Shown here: positions 22,421 through 35,663 of the stretch, in pieces
How the letters are laid out: every line of letters starts with the position of its first letter
Position numbering within the stretch: the stretch's first letter is position 1
From: Dermacentor variabilis
Lineage: Eukaryota > Arthropoda > Arachnida > Ixodida > Ixodidae
NCBI RefSeq assembly: GCF_050947875.1
Contig: NW_027460398.1
Coordinates: 1-64,000, forward strand
Direction: 5' to 3'
DNA: 64,000 nt
Notes under the pieces: generated by a model
The model's input: only the letters and a program-made list of their open reading frames with translations
What the model was told of the DNA's origin: nothing
Databases searched by the model: none
Made by a program: the position numbers and the translations under genes

Positions 22421-25400
22421 TGCTGCTCTTTTTAGCACCCGCACATGGATTTGTGCCAAAGCGCGTTTTAAGCATGCGCATGCATCTTTTGGTAGACGCG
22501 GACGCAGTTTTCTGCAAAACCACACGATATGCATGCAAATGGTGCTTTTGGCAGAACGCGCGTGTGGATTTCTACCAAACGACGTGAAAAGCATGCCGAT
22601 GCTGCTCTTTTTAACATCCGCACATGGATTTGTGCCAAAACGCGTTTTTAGCATGCACATGCATCTTTTGGTAGACGCGGACGCAGTTTTCTGCAAAACC
22701 ACACGATATGCATGCAAATGGTGCTTTTGGCAGAACGCGCGTGTGGATTTCTACCAAACGACGTGAAAAGCATGCCGATGCTGCTCTTTTTAACATCCGC
22801 ACATGGATTTGTGCCAAAGCGCGTTTTAAGCATGCGCATGCATCTTTTGGTAGACGCGGACGCAGTTTTCTGCAAAACCACACGATAGGCATGCAAATGG
22901 TGCTTTTGGCAGAACGCGCGTGTGGATTTCTACCAAACGACGTGAAAAGCATGCCGATGCTGCTCTTTTTAGCACCCGCACATGGATTTGTGCCAAAACG
23001 CGTTTTAAGCATGCGCATGCATCTTTTGGTAGACGCGGACGCAGTTTTCTGCAAAACCACACGATATGCATGCAAATGGTGCTTTTGGCAGAACGCGCGC
23101 GTGGATTTCTACCAAACGACGTGAAAAGCATGCCGATGCTGCTCTTTTTAACATCCGCACATGGATTTGTGCCAAAACGCGTTTTTAGCATGCACATGCA
23201 TCTTTTGGTAGACGCGGACGCAGTTTTCTGCAAAACCACACGATATGCATGCAAATGGTGCTTTTGGCAGAACGCGCGCGTGGATTTCTACCAAACGACG
23301 TGAAAAGCATGCCGATGCTGCTCTTTTTAACATCCGCACATGGATTTGTGCCAAAACGCGTTTTAAGCATGCGCATGCATCTTTTGGTAGACGCAGTTTT
23401 CTGCAAAACCACACGATAGGCATGCAAATGGTGCTTTTGGCAGAACGCGCGTGTGGATTTCTACCAAACGACGTGAAAAGCATGCCGATGCTGCTCTTTT
23501 TAGCACCCGCACATGGATTTGTGCCAAAACGCGTTTTAAGCATGCGCATGCATCTTTTGGTAGACGCGGACTCAGTTTTCTGCAAAACCACACGATAGGC
23601 ATGCAAATGGTGCTTTTGGCAGAACGCGCGCGTGGATTTCTAGCAAACGACGTGAAAAGCATGCCGATGCTGCTCTTTTTAGCACCCGCACATGGATTTG
23701 TGCCAAAGTGCGTTTTAAGCATGCGCATGCATCTTTTGGTAGACGCGGACGCAGTTTTCTGCAAAACCACACGATATGCATGCAAATGGTGCTTTTGGCA
23801 GAACGCGCGTGTGCATTTCTACCAAACGACGTGAAAAGCATGCCGATGCTGCTCTTTTTAGCACCCGCACATGGATTTGTGCCAAAACGCGTTTTAAGCA
23901 TGAGCATGCATCTTTTGGTAGACGCGGACGCAGTTTTCTGCAAAACCACACGATATGCATGCAAATGGTGCTTTTGGCAGAACGCGCGCGTGGATTTCTA
24001 CCAAACGACGTGAAAAGCATGCCGATGCTGCTCTTTTTAACATCCGCACATGGATTTGTGCCAAAGCGCGTTTTAAGCATGCGCATGCATCTTTTGGTAG
24101 ACGCGGACGCAGTTTTCTGCAAAACCACACGATATGCATGCAAATGGTGCTTTTGGCAGAACGCGCGCGTGGATTTCTACCAAACGACGTGAAAAGCATG
24201 CCGATGCTGCTCTTTTTAGCACCCGCACATGGATTTGTGCCAAAACGCGTTTTAAGCATGCGCATGCATCTTTTGGTAGACGCGGACGCAGTTTTCTGCA
24301 AAACCACACGATAGGCATGCAAATGGTGCTTTTGGCAGAACGCGCGTGTGGATTTCTACCAAACGACGTGAAAAGCATGCCGATGCTGCTCTTTTTAGCA
24401 CCCGCACATGGATTTGTGCCAAAACGCGTTTTAAGCATGCGCATGCATCTTTTGGTAGACGCGGACGCAGTTTTCTGCAAAACCACACGATATGCATGCA
24501 AATGGTGCTTTTGACAGAACGCGCGCGTGGATTTCTACCAAACGACGTGAAAAGCATGCCGATGCTGCTCTTTTTAACATCCGCACATGGATTTGTGCCA
24601 AAGCGCGTTTTAAGCATGCGCATGCATCTTTTGGTAGACGCGGACGCAGTTTTCTGCAAAACCACACGATAGGCATGCAAATGGTGCTTTTTGCAGAACG
24701 CGCGTGTGGATTTCTACCAAACGACGTGAAAAGCATGCCGATGCTGCTCTTTTTAGCACCCGCACATGGATTTGTGCCAAAACGCGTTTTAAGCATGCGC
24801 ATGCATCTTTTGGTAGACGCGGACGCAGTTTTCTGCAAAACCACACGATATGCATGCAAATGGTGCTTTTGGCAGAACGCGCGCGTGGATTTCTACCAAA
24901 CGACGTGAAAAGCATGCCGATGCTGCTCTTTTTAACATCCGCACATGGATTTGTGCCAAAACGCGTTTTAAGCATGCGCATGCATCTTTTGGTAGACGCG
25001 GACGCAGTTTTCTGCAAAACCACACGATAGGCATGCAAATGGTGCTTTTGGCAGAACGCGCGCATGGATTTCTACCAAACGACGTGAAAAGCATGCCGAT
25101 GCTGCTCTTTTTAGCACCCGCACATGGATTTGTGCCAAAACGCGTTTTTAGCATGCACATGCATCTTTTGGTAGACGCGGACGCAGTTTTCTGCAAAACC
25201 ACACGATATGCATGCAAATGGTGCTTTTGGCAGAACGCGCGTGTGGATTTCTACCAAACGACGTGAAAAGCATGCCGATGCTGCTCTTTTTAGCACCCGC
25301 ACATGGATTTGTGCCAAAACGCGTTTTAAGCATGCGCATGCATGTTTTGGTAGACGCGGACGCAGTTTTCTGCAAAACCACACGATAGGCATGCAAATGG

Positions 25401-27437
25401 TGCTTTTGGCAGAACGCGCGTGTGGATTTCTACCAAACGACGTGAAAAGCATGCCGATGCTGCTCTTTTTAGCACCCGCACATGGATTTGTGCCAAAGCG
25501 CGTTTTAAGCATGCGCATGCATCTTTTGGTAGACGCGGACGCAGTTTTCTGCAAAACCACACGATATGCATGCAAATGGTGCTTTTGGCAGAACGCGCGT
25601 GTGGATTTCTACCAAACGACGTGAAAAGCATGCCGATGCTGCTCTTTTTAGCACCCGCACATGGATATGTGCCAAAACGCGTTTTAAGCATGCGCATGCA
25701 TCTTTTGGTAGACGCGGACGCAGTTTTCTGCAAAACCACACGATATGCATGCAAATGGTGCTTTTGGCAGAACGCGCGTGTGGATTTCTACCAAACGACG
25801 TGAAAAGCATGCCGATGCTGCTCTTTTTAACATCCGCACATGGATTTGTGCCAAAACGCGTTTTTAGCATACGCATGCATCTTTTGGTAGACGCGGACGC
25901 AGTTTTCTGCAAAACCACACGATATGCATGCAAATGGTGCTTTTGGCAGAACGCGCGTGTGGATTTCTACCAAACGACGTGAAAAGCATGCCGATGCTGC
26001 TCTTTTTAACATCCGCACATGGATTTGTGCCAAAGCGCGTTTTAAGCATGCGCATGCATCTTTTGGTAGACGCGGACGCAGTTTTCTGCAAAACCACACG
26101 ATAGGCATGCAAATGGTGCTTTTGGCAGAACGCGCGTGTGGATTTCTACCAAACGACGTGAAAAGCATGCCGATGCTGCTCTTTTTAGCACCCGCACATG
26201 GATTTGTGCCAAAACGCGTTTTAAGCATGCGCATGCATCTTTTGGTAGACGCGGACGCAGTTTTCTGCAAAACCACAAGATATGCATGCAAATGGTGCTT
26301 TTGGCAGAACGCGCGCGTGGATTTCTACCAAACGACGTGAAAAGCATGCCGATGCTGCTCTTTTTAACATCCGCACATGGATTTGTGCCAAAACGCGTTT
26401 TAAGCATGCGCATGCATCTTTTGGTAGACGCGGACGCAGTTTTCTGCAAAACCACACGATAGGCATGCAAATGGTGCTTTTGGCAGAACGCGCGCGTGGA
26501 TTTCTACCAAACGACGTGAAAAGCATGCCGATGCTGCTCTTTTTAGCACCCGCACATGGATTTGTGCCAAAACGCGTTTTTAGCATGCACATGCATCTTT
26601 TGGTAGACGCGGACGCAGTTTTCTGCAAAACCACACGATATGCATGCAAATGGTGCTTTTGGCAGAACGCGCGTGTGGATTTCTACCAAACGACGTGAAA
26701 AGCATGCCGATGCTGCTCTTTTTAACATCCGCACATGGATTTGTGCCAAAGCGCGTTTTAAGCATGCGCATGCATCTTTTGGTAGACGCGGACGCAGTTT
26801 TCTGCAAAACCACACGATAGGCATGCAAATGGTGCTTTTGGCAGAACGCGCGTGTGGATTTCTACCAAACGACGTGAAAAGCATGCCGATGCTGCTCTTT
26901 TTAGCACCCGCACATGGATTTGTGCCAAAACGCGTTTTTAGCATGCACATGCATCTTTTGGTAGACGCGGACGCAGTTTTCTGCAAAACCACACGATATG
27001 CATGCAAATGGTGCTTTTGGCAGAACGCGCGTGTGGATTTCTACCAAACGACGTGAAAAGCATGCCGATGCTGCTCTTTTTAACATCCGCACATGGATTT
27101 GTGCCAAAACGCGTTTTTAGCATGCGCATGCATCTTTTGGTAGACGCGGACGCAGTTTTCTGCAAAACTACACGATATGCATGCAAATGGTGCTTTTGGC
27201 AGAACGCGCGTGTGGATTTCTACCAAACGACGTGAAAAGCATGCCGATGCTGCTCTTTTTAACATCCGCACATGGATTTGTGCCAAAACGCGTTTTAAGC
27301 ATGCGCATGCATCTTTTGGTAGACGCGGACGCAGTTTTCTGCAAAACCACACGATATGCATGCAAATGGTGCTTTTGGCAGAACGCGCGCGTGGATTTCT
27401 ACCAAACGACGTGAAAAGCATGCCGATGCTGCTCTTT

Positions 27438-30400
27438 TTAACATCCGCACATGGATTTGTGCCAAAACGCGTTTTTAGCATGCACATGCATCTTTTGGTA
27501 GACGCGGACGCAGTTTTCTGCAAAACCACACGATATGCATGCAAATGGTGCTTTTGGCAGAACGCGCGCGTGGATTTCTACCAAACGACGTGAAAAGCAT
27601 GCCGATGCTGCTCTTTTTAACATCCGCACATGGATTTGTGCCAAAGCGCGTTTTAAGCATGCGCATGCATCTTTTGGTAGACGCGGACGCAGTTTTCTGC
27701 AAAACCACACGATAGGCATGCAAATGGTGCTTTTTGCAGAACGCGCGTGTGGATTTCTACCAAACGACGTGAAAAGCATGCCGATGCTGCTCTTTTTAGC
27801 ACCCGCACATGGATTTGTGCCAAAACGCGTTTTAAGCATGCGCATGCATCTTTTGGTAGACGCGGACGCAGTTTTCTGCAAAACCACACGATATGCATGC
27901 AAATGGTGCTTTTGGCAGAACGCGCGCGTGGATTTCTACCAAACGACGTGAAAAGCATGCCGATGCTGCTCTTTTTAACACCCGCACATGGATTTGTGCC
28001 AAAGCGCGTTTTAAGCATGCGCATGCATCTTTTGGTAGACGCGGACGCAGTTTTCTGCAAAACCACACGATATGCATGCAAATGGTGCTTTTGGCAGAAC
28101 GCGCGTGTGGATTTCTACCAAACGACGTGAAAAGCATGCCGATGCTGCTCTTTTTAACATCCGCACATGGATTTGTGCCAAAGCGCGTTTTAAGCATGCG
28201 CATGCATCTTTTGGTAGACGCGGACGCAGTTTTCTGCAAAACCACACGATAGGCATGCAAATGGTGCTTTTGGCAGAACGCGCGTGTGGATTTCTACCAA
28301 ACGACGTGAAAAGCATGCCGATGCTGCTCTTTTTAGCACCCGCACATGGATTTGTGCCAAAACGCGTTTTAAGCATGCGCATGCATCTTTTGGTAGACGC
28401 GGACGCAGTTTTCTGCAAAACCACACGATATGCATGCAAATGGTGCTTTTGGCAGAACGCGCGCGTGGATTTCTACCAAACGACGTGAAAAGCATGCCGA
28501 TGCTGCTCTTTTTAACATCCGCACATGGATTTGTGCCAAAACGCGTTTTAAGCATGCGCATGCATCTTTTGGTAGACGCGGACGCAGTTTTCTGCAAAAC
28601 CACACGATAGGCATGCAAATGGTGCTTTTGGCAGAACGCGCGCGTGGATTTCTACCAAACGACGTGAAAAGCATGCCGATGCTGCTCTTTTTAGCACCCG
28701 CACATGGATTTGTGCCAAAACGCGTTTTTAGCATGCGCATGCATCTTTTGGTAGACGCGGACGCAGTTTTCTGCAAAACCACACGATATGCATGAAAATG
28801 GTGCTTTTGGCAGAACGCGCGTGTGGATTTCTACCAAACGACGTGAAAAGCATGCCGATGCTGCTCTTTTTAACATCCGCACATGGATTTGTGCCAAAAC
28901 GCGTTTTTAGCATGCACATGCATCTTTTGGTAGACGCGGACGCAGTTTTCTGCAAAACCACACGATATGCATGCAAATGGTGCTTTTGGCAGAACGCGCG
29001 TGTGGATTTCTACCAAACGACGTGAAAAGCATGCCGATGCTGCTCTTTTTAACATCCGCACATGGATTTGTGCCAAAGCGCGTTTTAAGCATGCGCATGC
29101 ATCTTTTGGTAGACGCGGACGCAGTTTTCTGCAAAACCACACGATAGGCATGCAAATGGTGCTTTTGGCAGAACGCGCGTGTGGATTTCTACCAAACGAC
29201 GTGAAAAGCATGCCGATGCTGCTCTTTTTAGCACCCGCACATGGATTTGTGCCAAAACGCGTTTTTAGCATGCACATGCATCTTTTGGTAGACGCGGACG
29301 CAGTTTTCTGCAAAACCACACGATATGCATGCAAATGGTGCTTTTGGCAGAACGCGCGTGTGGATTTCTACCAAACGACGTGAAAAGCATGCCGATGCTG
29401 CTCTTTTTAACATCCGCACATGGATTTGTGCCAAAACGCGTTTTTAGCATGCGCATGCATCTTTTGGTAGACGCGGACGCAGTTTTCTGCAAAACTACAC
29501 GATATGCATGCAAATGGTGCTTTTGGCAGAACGCGCGTGTGGATTTCTACCAAACGACGTGAAAAGCATGCCGATGCTGCTCTTTTTAACATCCGCACAT
29601 GGATTTGTGCCAAAACGCGTTTTAAGCATGCGCATGCATCTTTTGGTAGACGCGGACGCAGTTTTCTGCAAAACCACACGATATGCATGCAAATGGTGCT
29701 TTTGGCAGAACGCGCGCGTGGATTTCTACCAAACGACGTGAAAAGCATGCCGATGCTGCTCTTTTTAACATCCGCACATGGATTTGTGCCAAAACGCGTT
29801 TTTAGCATGCACATGCATCTTTTGGTAGACGCGGACGCAGTTTTCTGCAAAACCACACGATATGCATGCAAATGGTGCTTTTGGCAGAACGCGCGCGTGG
29901 ATTTCTACCAAACGACGTGAAAAGCATGCCGATGCTGCTCTTTTTAACATCCGCACATGGATTTGTGCCAAAGCGCGTTTTAAGCATGCGCATGCATCTT
30001 TTGGTAGACGCGGACGCAGTTTTCTGCAAAACCACACGATAGGCATGCAAATGGTGCTTTTTGCAGAACGCGCGTGTGGATTTCTACCAAACGACGTGAA
30101 AAGCATGCCGATGCTGCTCTTTTTAGCACCCGCACATGGATTTGTGCCAAAACGCGTTTTAAGCATGCGCATGCATCTTTTGGTAGACGCGGACGCAGTT
30201 TTCTGCAAAACCACACGATATGCATGCAAATGGTGCTTTTGGCAGAACGCGCGCGTGGATTTCTACCAAACGACGTGAAAAGCATGCCGATGCTGCTCTT
30301 TTTAACATCCGCACATGGATTTGTGCCAAAACGCGTTTTAAGCATGCGCATGCATCTTTTGGTAGACGCGGACGCAGTTTTCTGCAAAACCACACGATAG

Positions 30401-33400
30401 GCATGCAAATGGTGCTTTTGGCAGAACGCGCGCATGGATTTCTACCAAACGACGTGAAAAGCATGCCGATGCTGCTCTTTTTAGCACCCGCACATGGATT
30501 TGTGCCAAAACGCGTTTTTAGCATGCACATGCATCTTTTGGTAGACGCGGACGCAGTTTTCTGCAAAACCACACGATATGCATGCAAATGGTGCTTTTGG
30601 CAGAACGCGCGTGTGGATTTCTACCAAACGACGTGAAAAGCATGCCGATGCTGCTCTTTTTAGCACCCGCACATGGATTTGTGCCAAAACGCGTTTTAAG
30701 CATGCGCATGCATGTTTTGGTAGACGCGGACGCAGTTTTCTGCAAAACCACACGATAGGCATGCAAATGGTGCTTTTGGCAGAACGCGCGTGTGGATTTC
30801 TACCAAACGACGTGAAAAGCATGCCGATGCTGCTCTTTTTAGCACCCGCACATGGATTTGTGCCAAAGCGCGTTTTAAGCATGCGCATGCATCTTTTGGT
30901 AGACGCGGACGCAGTTTTCTGCAAAACCACACGATATGCATGCAAATGGTGCTTTTGGCAGAACGCGCGTGTGGATTTCTACCAAACGACGTGAAAAGCA
31001 TGCCGATGCTGCTCTTTTTAACATCCGCACATGGATTTGTGCCAAAACGCGTTTTTAGCATGCACATGCATCTTTTGGTAGACGCGGACGCAGTTTTCTG
31101 CAAAACCACACGATATGCATGCAAATGGTGCTTTTGGCAGAACGCGCGTGTGGATTTCTACCAAACGACGTGAAAAGCATGCCGATGCTGCTCTTTTTAA
31201 CATCCGCACATGGATTTGTGCCAAAGCGCGTTTTAAGCATGCGCATGCATCTTTTGGTAGACGCGGACGCAGTTTTCTGCAAAACCACACGATAGGCATG
31301 CAAATGGTGCTTTTGGCAGAACGCGCGTGTGGATTTCTACCAAACGACGTGAAAAGCATGCCGATGCTGCTCTTTTTAGCACCCGCACATGGATTTGTGC
31401 CAAAACGCGTTTTAAGCATGCGCATGCATCTTTTGGTAGACGCGGACGCAGTTTTCTGCAAAACCACACGATATGCATGCAAATGGTGCTTTTGGCAGAA
31501 CGCGCGCGTGGATTTCTACCAAACGACGTGAAAAGCATGCCGATGCTGCTCTTTTTAACATCCGCACATGGATTTGTGCCAAAGCGCGTTTTAAGCATGC
31601 GCATGCATCTTTTGGTAGACGCGGACGCAGTTTTCTGCAAAACCACACGATAGGCATGCAAATGGTGCTTTTTGCAGAACGCGCGTGTGGATTTCTACCA
31701 AACGACGTGAAAAGCATGCCGATGCTGCTCTTTTTAGCACCCGCACATGGATTTGTGCCAAAACGCGTTTTAAGCATGCGCATGCATCTTTTGGTAGACG
31801 CGGACGCAGTTTTCTGCAAAACCACACGATATGCATGCAAATGGTGCTTTTGGCAGAACGCGCGCGTGGATTTCTACCAAACGACGTGAAAAGCATGCCG
31901 ATGCTGCTCTTTTTAACATCCGCACATGGATTTGTGCCAAAACGCGTTTTAAGCATGCGCATGCATCTTTTGGTAGACGCGGACGCAGTTTTCTGCAAAA
32001 CCACACGATAGGCATGCAAATGGTGCTTTTGGCAGAACGCGCGCATGGATTTCTACCAAACGACGTGAAAAGCATGCCGATGCTGCTCTTTTTAGCACCC
32101 GCACATGGATTTGTGCCAAAACGCGTTTTTAGCATGCACATGCATCTTTTGGTAGACGCGGACGCAGTTTTCTGCAAAACCACACGATATGCATGCAAAT
32201 GGTGCTTTTGGCAGAACGCGCGTGTGGATTTCTACCAAACGACGTGAAAAGCATGCCGATGCTGCTCTTTTTAGCACCCGCACATGGATTTGTGCCAAAA
32301 CGCGTTTTAAGCATGCGCATGCATGTTTTGGTAGACGCGGACGCAGTTTTCTGCAAAACCACACGATAGGCATGCAAATGGTGCTTTTGGCAGAACGCGC
32401 GTGTGGATTTCTACCAAACGACGTGAAAAGCATGCCGATGCTGCTCTTTTTAGCACCCGCACATGGATTTGTGCCAAAGCGCGTTTTAAGCATGCGCATG
32501 CATCTTTTGGTAGACGCGGACGCAGTTTTCTGCAAAACCACACGATATGCATGCAAATGGTGCTTTTGGCAGAACGCGCGTGTGGATTTCTACCAAACGA
32601 CGTGAAAAGCATGCCGATGCTGCTCTTTTTAGCACCCGCACATGGATATGTGCCAAAACGCGTTTTAAGCATGCGCATGCATCTTTTGGTAGACGCGGAC
32701 GCAGTTTTCTGCAAAACCACACGATATGCATGCAAATGGTGCTTTTGGCAGAACGCGCGTGTGGATTTCTACCAAACGACGTGAAAAGCATGCCGATGCT
32801 GCTCTTTTTAGCACCCGCACATGGATTTGTGCCAAAACGCGTTTTAAGCATGCGCATGCATCTTTTGGTAGACGCGGACGCAGTTTTCTGCAAAACCACA
32901 CGATATGCATGCAAATGGTGCTTTTGGCAGAACGCGCGCGTGGATTTCTACCAAACGACGTGAAAAGCATGCCGATGCTGCTCTTTTTAACATCCGCACA
33001 TGGATTTGTGCCAAAGCGCGTTTTAAGCATGCGCATGCATCTTTTGGTAGACGCGGACGCAGTTTTCTGCAAAACCACACGATATGCATGCAAATGGTGC
33101 TTTTGGCAGAACGCGCGTGTGGATTTCTACCAAACGACGTGAAAAGCATGCCGATGCTGCTCTTTTTAACATCCGCACATGGATTTGTGCCAAAGCGCGT
33201 TTTAAGCATGCGCATGCATCTTTTGGTAGACGCGGACGCAGTTTTCTGCAAAACCACACGATAGGCATGCAAATGGTGCTTTTGGCAGAACGCGCGTGTG
33301 GATTTCTACCAAACGACGTGAAAAGCATGCCGATGCTGCTCTTTTTAGCACCCGCACATGGATTTGTGCCAAAACGCGTTTTAAGCATGCGCATGCATCT

Positions 33401-35060
33401 TTTGGTAGACGCGGACGCAGTTTTCTGCAAAACCACACGATATGCATGCAAATGGTGCTTTTGGCAGAACGCGCGCGTGGATTTCTACCAAACGACGTGA
33501 AAAGCATGCCGATGCTGCTCTTTTTAGCACCCGCACATGGATTTGTGCCAAAACGCGTTTTAAGCATGCGCATGCATCTTTTGGTAGACGCGGACGCAGT
33601 TTTCTGCAAAACCACACGATATGCATGCAAATGGTGCTTTTGGCAGAACGCGCGCGTGGATTTCTACCAAACCACGTGAAAAGCATGCCGATGCTGCTCT
33701 TTTTAACATCCGCACATGGATTTGTGCCAAGGCGCGTTTTAAGCATGCGCATGCATCTTTTGGTAGACGCGGACGCAGTTTTCTGCAAAACCACACGATA
33801 GGCATGCAAATGGTGCTTTTGGCAGAACGCGCGTGTGGATTTCTACCAAACGACGTGAAAAGCATGCCGAAGCTGCTCTTTTTAGCACCCGCACATGGAT
33901 TTGTGCCAAAACGCGTTTTAAGCATGCGCATGCATCTTTTGGTAGACGCGGACGCAGTTTTCTGCAAAACCACACGATATGCATGCAAATGGTGCTTTTG
34001 GCAGAACGCGCGCGTGGATTTCTACCAAACGACGTGAAAAGCATGCCGATGCTGCTCTTTTTAACATCCGCACATGGATTTGTGCCAAAACGCGTTTTAA
34101 GCATGCGCATGCATCTTTTGGTAGACGCGGACGCAGTTTTCTGCAAAACCACACGATAGGCATGCAAATGGTGCTTTTGGCAGAACGCGCGCGTGGATTT
34201 CTACCAAACGACGTGAAAAGCATGCCGATGCTGCTCTTTTTAGCACCCGCACATGGATTTGTGCCAAAACGCGTTTTTAGCATGCACATGCATCTTTTGG
34301 TAGACGCGGACGCAGTTTTCTGCAAAACCACACGATATGCATGCAAATGGTGCTTTTGGCAGAACGCGTGTGGATTTCTACCAAACGACGTGAAAAGCAT
34401 GCCGATGCTGCTCTTTTTAGCACCCGCGCATGGATTTGTGCCAAAACGCGTTTTAAGCATGCGCATGCATCTTTTGGTAGACGCGGACGCAGTTTTCTGC
34501 AAAACCACACGATATGCATGCAAATGGTGCTTTTGGCAGAACGCGCGTGTGGATTTCTACCAAACGACGTGAAAAGCATGCCGATGCTGCTCTTTTTAGC
34601 ACCCGCACATGGATTTGTGCCAAAGCGCGTTTTAAGCATGCGCATGCATCTTTTGGTAGACGCGGACGCAGTTTTCTGCAAAACCACACGATAGGCATGC
34701 AAATGGTGCTTTTGGCAGAACGCGCGTGTGGATTTCTACCAAACGACGTGAAAAGCATGCCGATGCTGCTCTTTTTAGCACCCGCACATGGATTTGTGCC
34801 AAAACGCGTTTTAAGCATGCGCATGCATCTTTTGGTAGACGCGGACGCAGTTTTCTGCAAAACCACACGATATGCATGCAAATGGTGCTTTTGGCAGAAC
34901 GCGCGCGTGGATTTCTACCAAACGACGTGAAAAGCATGCCGATGCTGCTCTTTTTAACATCCGCACATGGATTTGTGCCAAAACGCGTTTTTAGCATGCA
35001 CATGCATCTTTTGGTAGACGCGGACGCAGTTTTCTGCAAAACCACACGATATGCATGCAA
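27438..35060 (+). repeat. Higher-order repeat block 2, copy a (period 8,226 bp, ~46 monomers)
   Basis: The rare markers in order are TTAACACCCGC (about 27976), ATGAAAATGG (28794), AACTACACG (29496), GCGCATGG (30434 and 32045), CATGTTTTG (30714 and 32325), GGATATGTG (32648) and the 2-bp contraction GAACGCGTGTGG (about 34363). All recur 8,226 bp downstream. 8,226 is 46 x 179 minus 8, the 8 being one 2-bp and one 6-bp deletion. Confidence 0.8.
30434..32044 (+). repeat. Nine-monomer sub-repeat (1,611 bp)
   Basis: The marker pair GCGCATGG then, about 280 bases later, CATGTTTTG is spaced exactly nine monomers apart at 30434 and 32045, and again at 38660 and 40271. In the indel zone the pair at 17032 and 18636 is nine monomers apart less several lost bases. 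This is a nested duplication inside the larger cycle. Confidence 0.7.
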
Positions 35061-35663
35061 ATGGTGCTTTTGGCAGAACGCGCGCGTGGATTTCTACCAA
35101 ACGACGTGAAAAGCATGCCGATGCTGCTCTTTTTAACATCCGCACATGGATTTGTGCCAAAACGCGTTTTAAGCATGCGCATGCATCTTTTGGTAGACGC
35201 AGTTTTCTGCAAAACCACACGATAGGCATGCAAATGGTGCTTTTGGCAGAACGCGCGTGTGGATTTCTACCAAACGACGTGAAAAGCATGCCGATGCTGC
35301 TCTTTTTAGCACCCGCACATGGATTTGTGCCAAAACGCGTTTTAAGCATGCGCATGCATCTTTTGGTAGACGCGGACTCAGTTTTCTGCAAAACCACACG
35401 ATAGGCATGCAAATGGTGCTTTTGGCAGAACGCGCGCGTGGATTTCTACCAAACGACGTGAAAAGCATGCCGATGCTGCTCTTTTTAGCACCCGCACATG
35501 GATTTGTGCCAAAGTGCGTTTTAAGCATGCGCATGCATCTTTTGGTAGACGCGGACGCAGTTTTCTGCAAAACCACACGATATGCATGCAAATGGTGCTT
35601 TTGGCAGAACGCGCGTGTGCATTTCTACCAAACGACGTGAAAAGCATGCCGATGCTGCTCTTT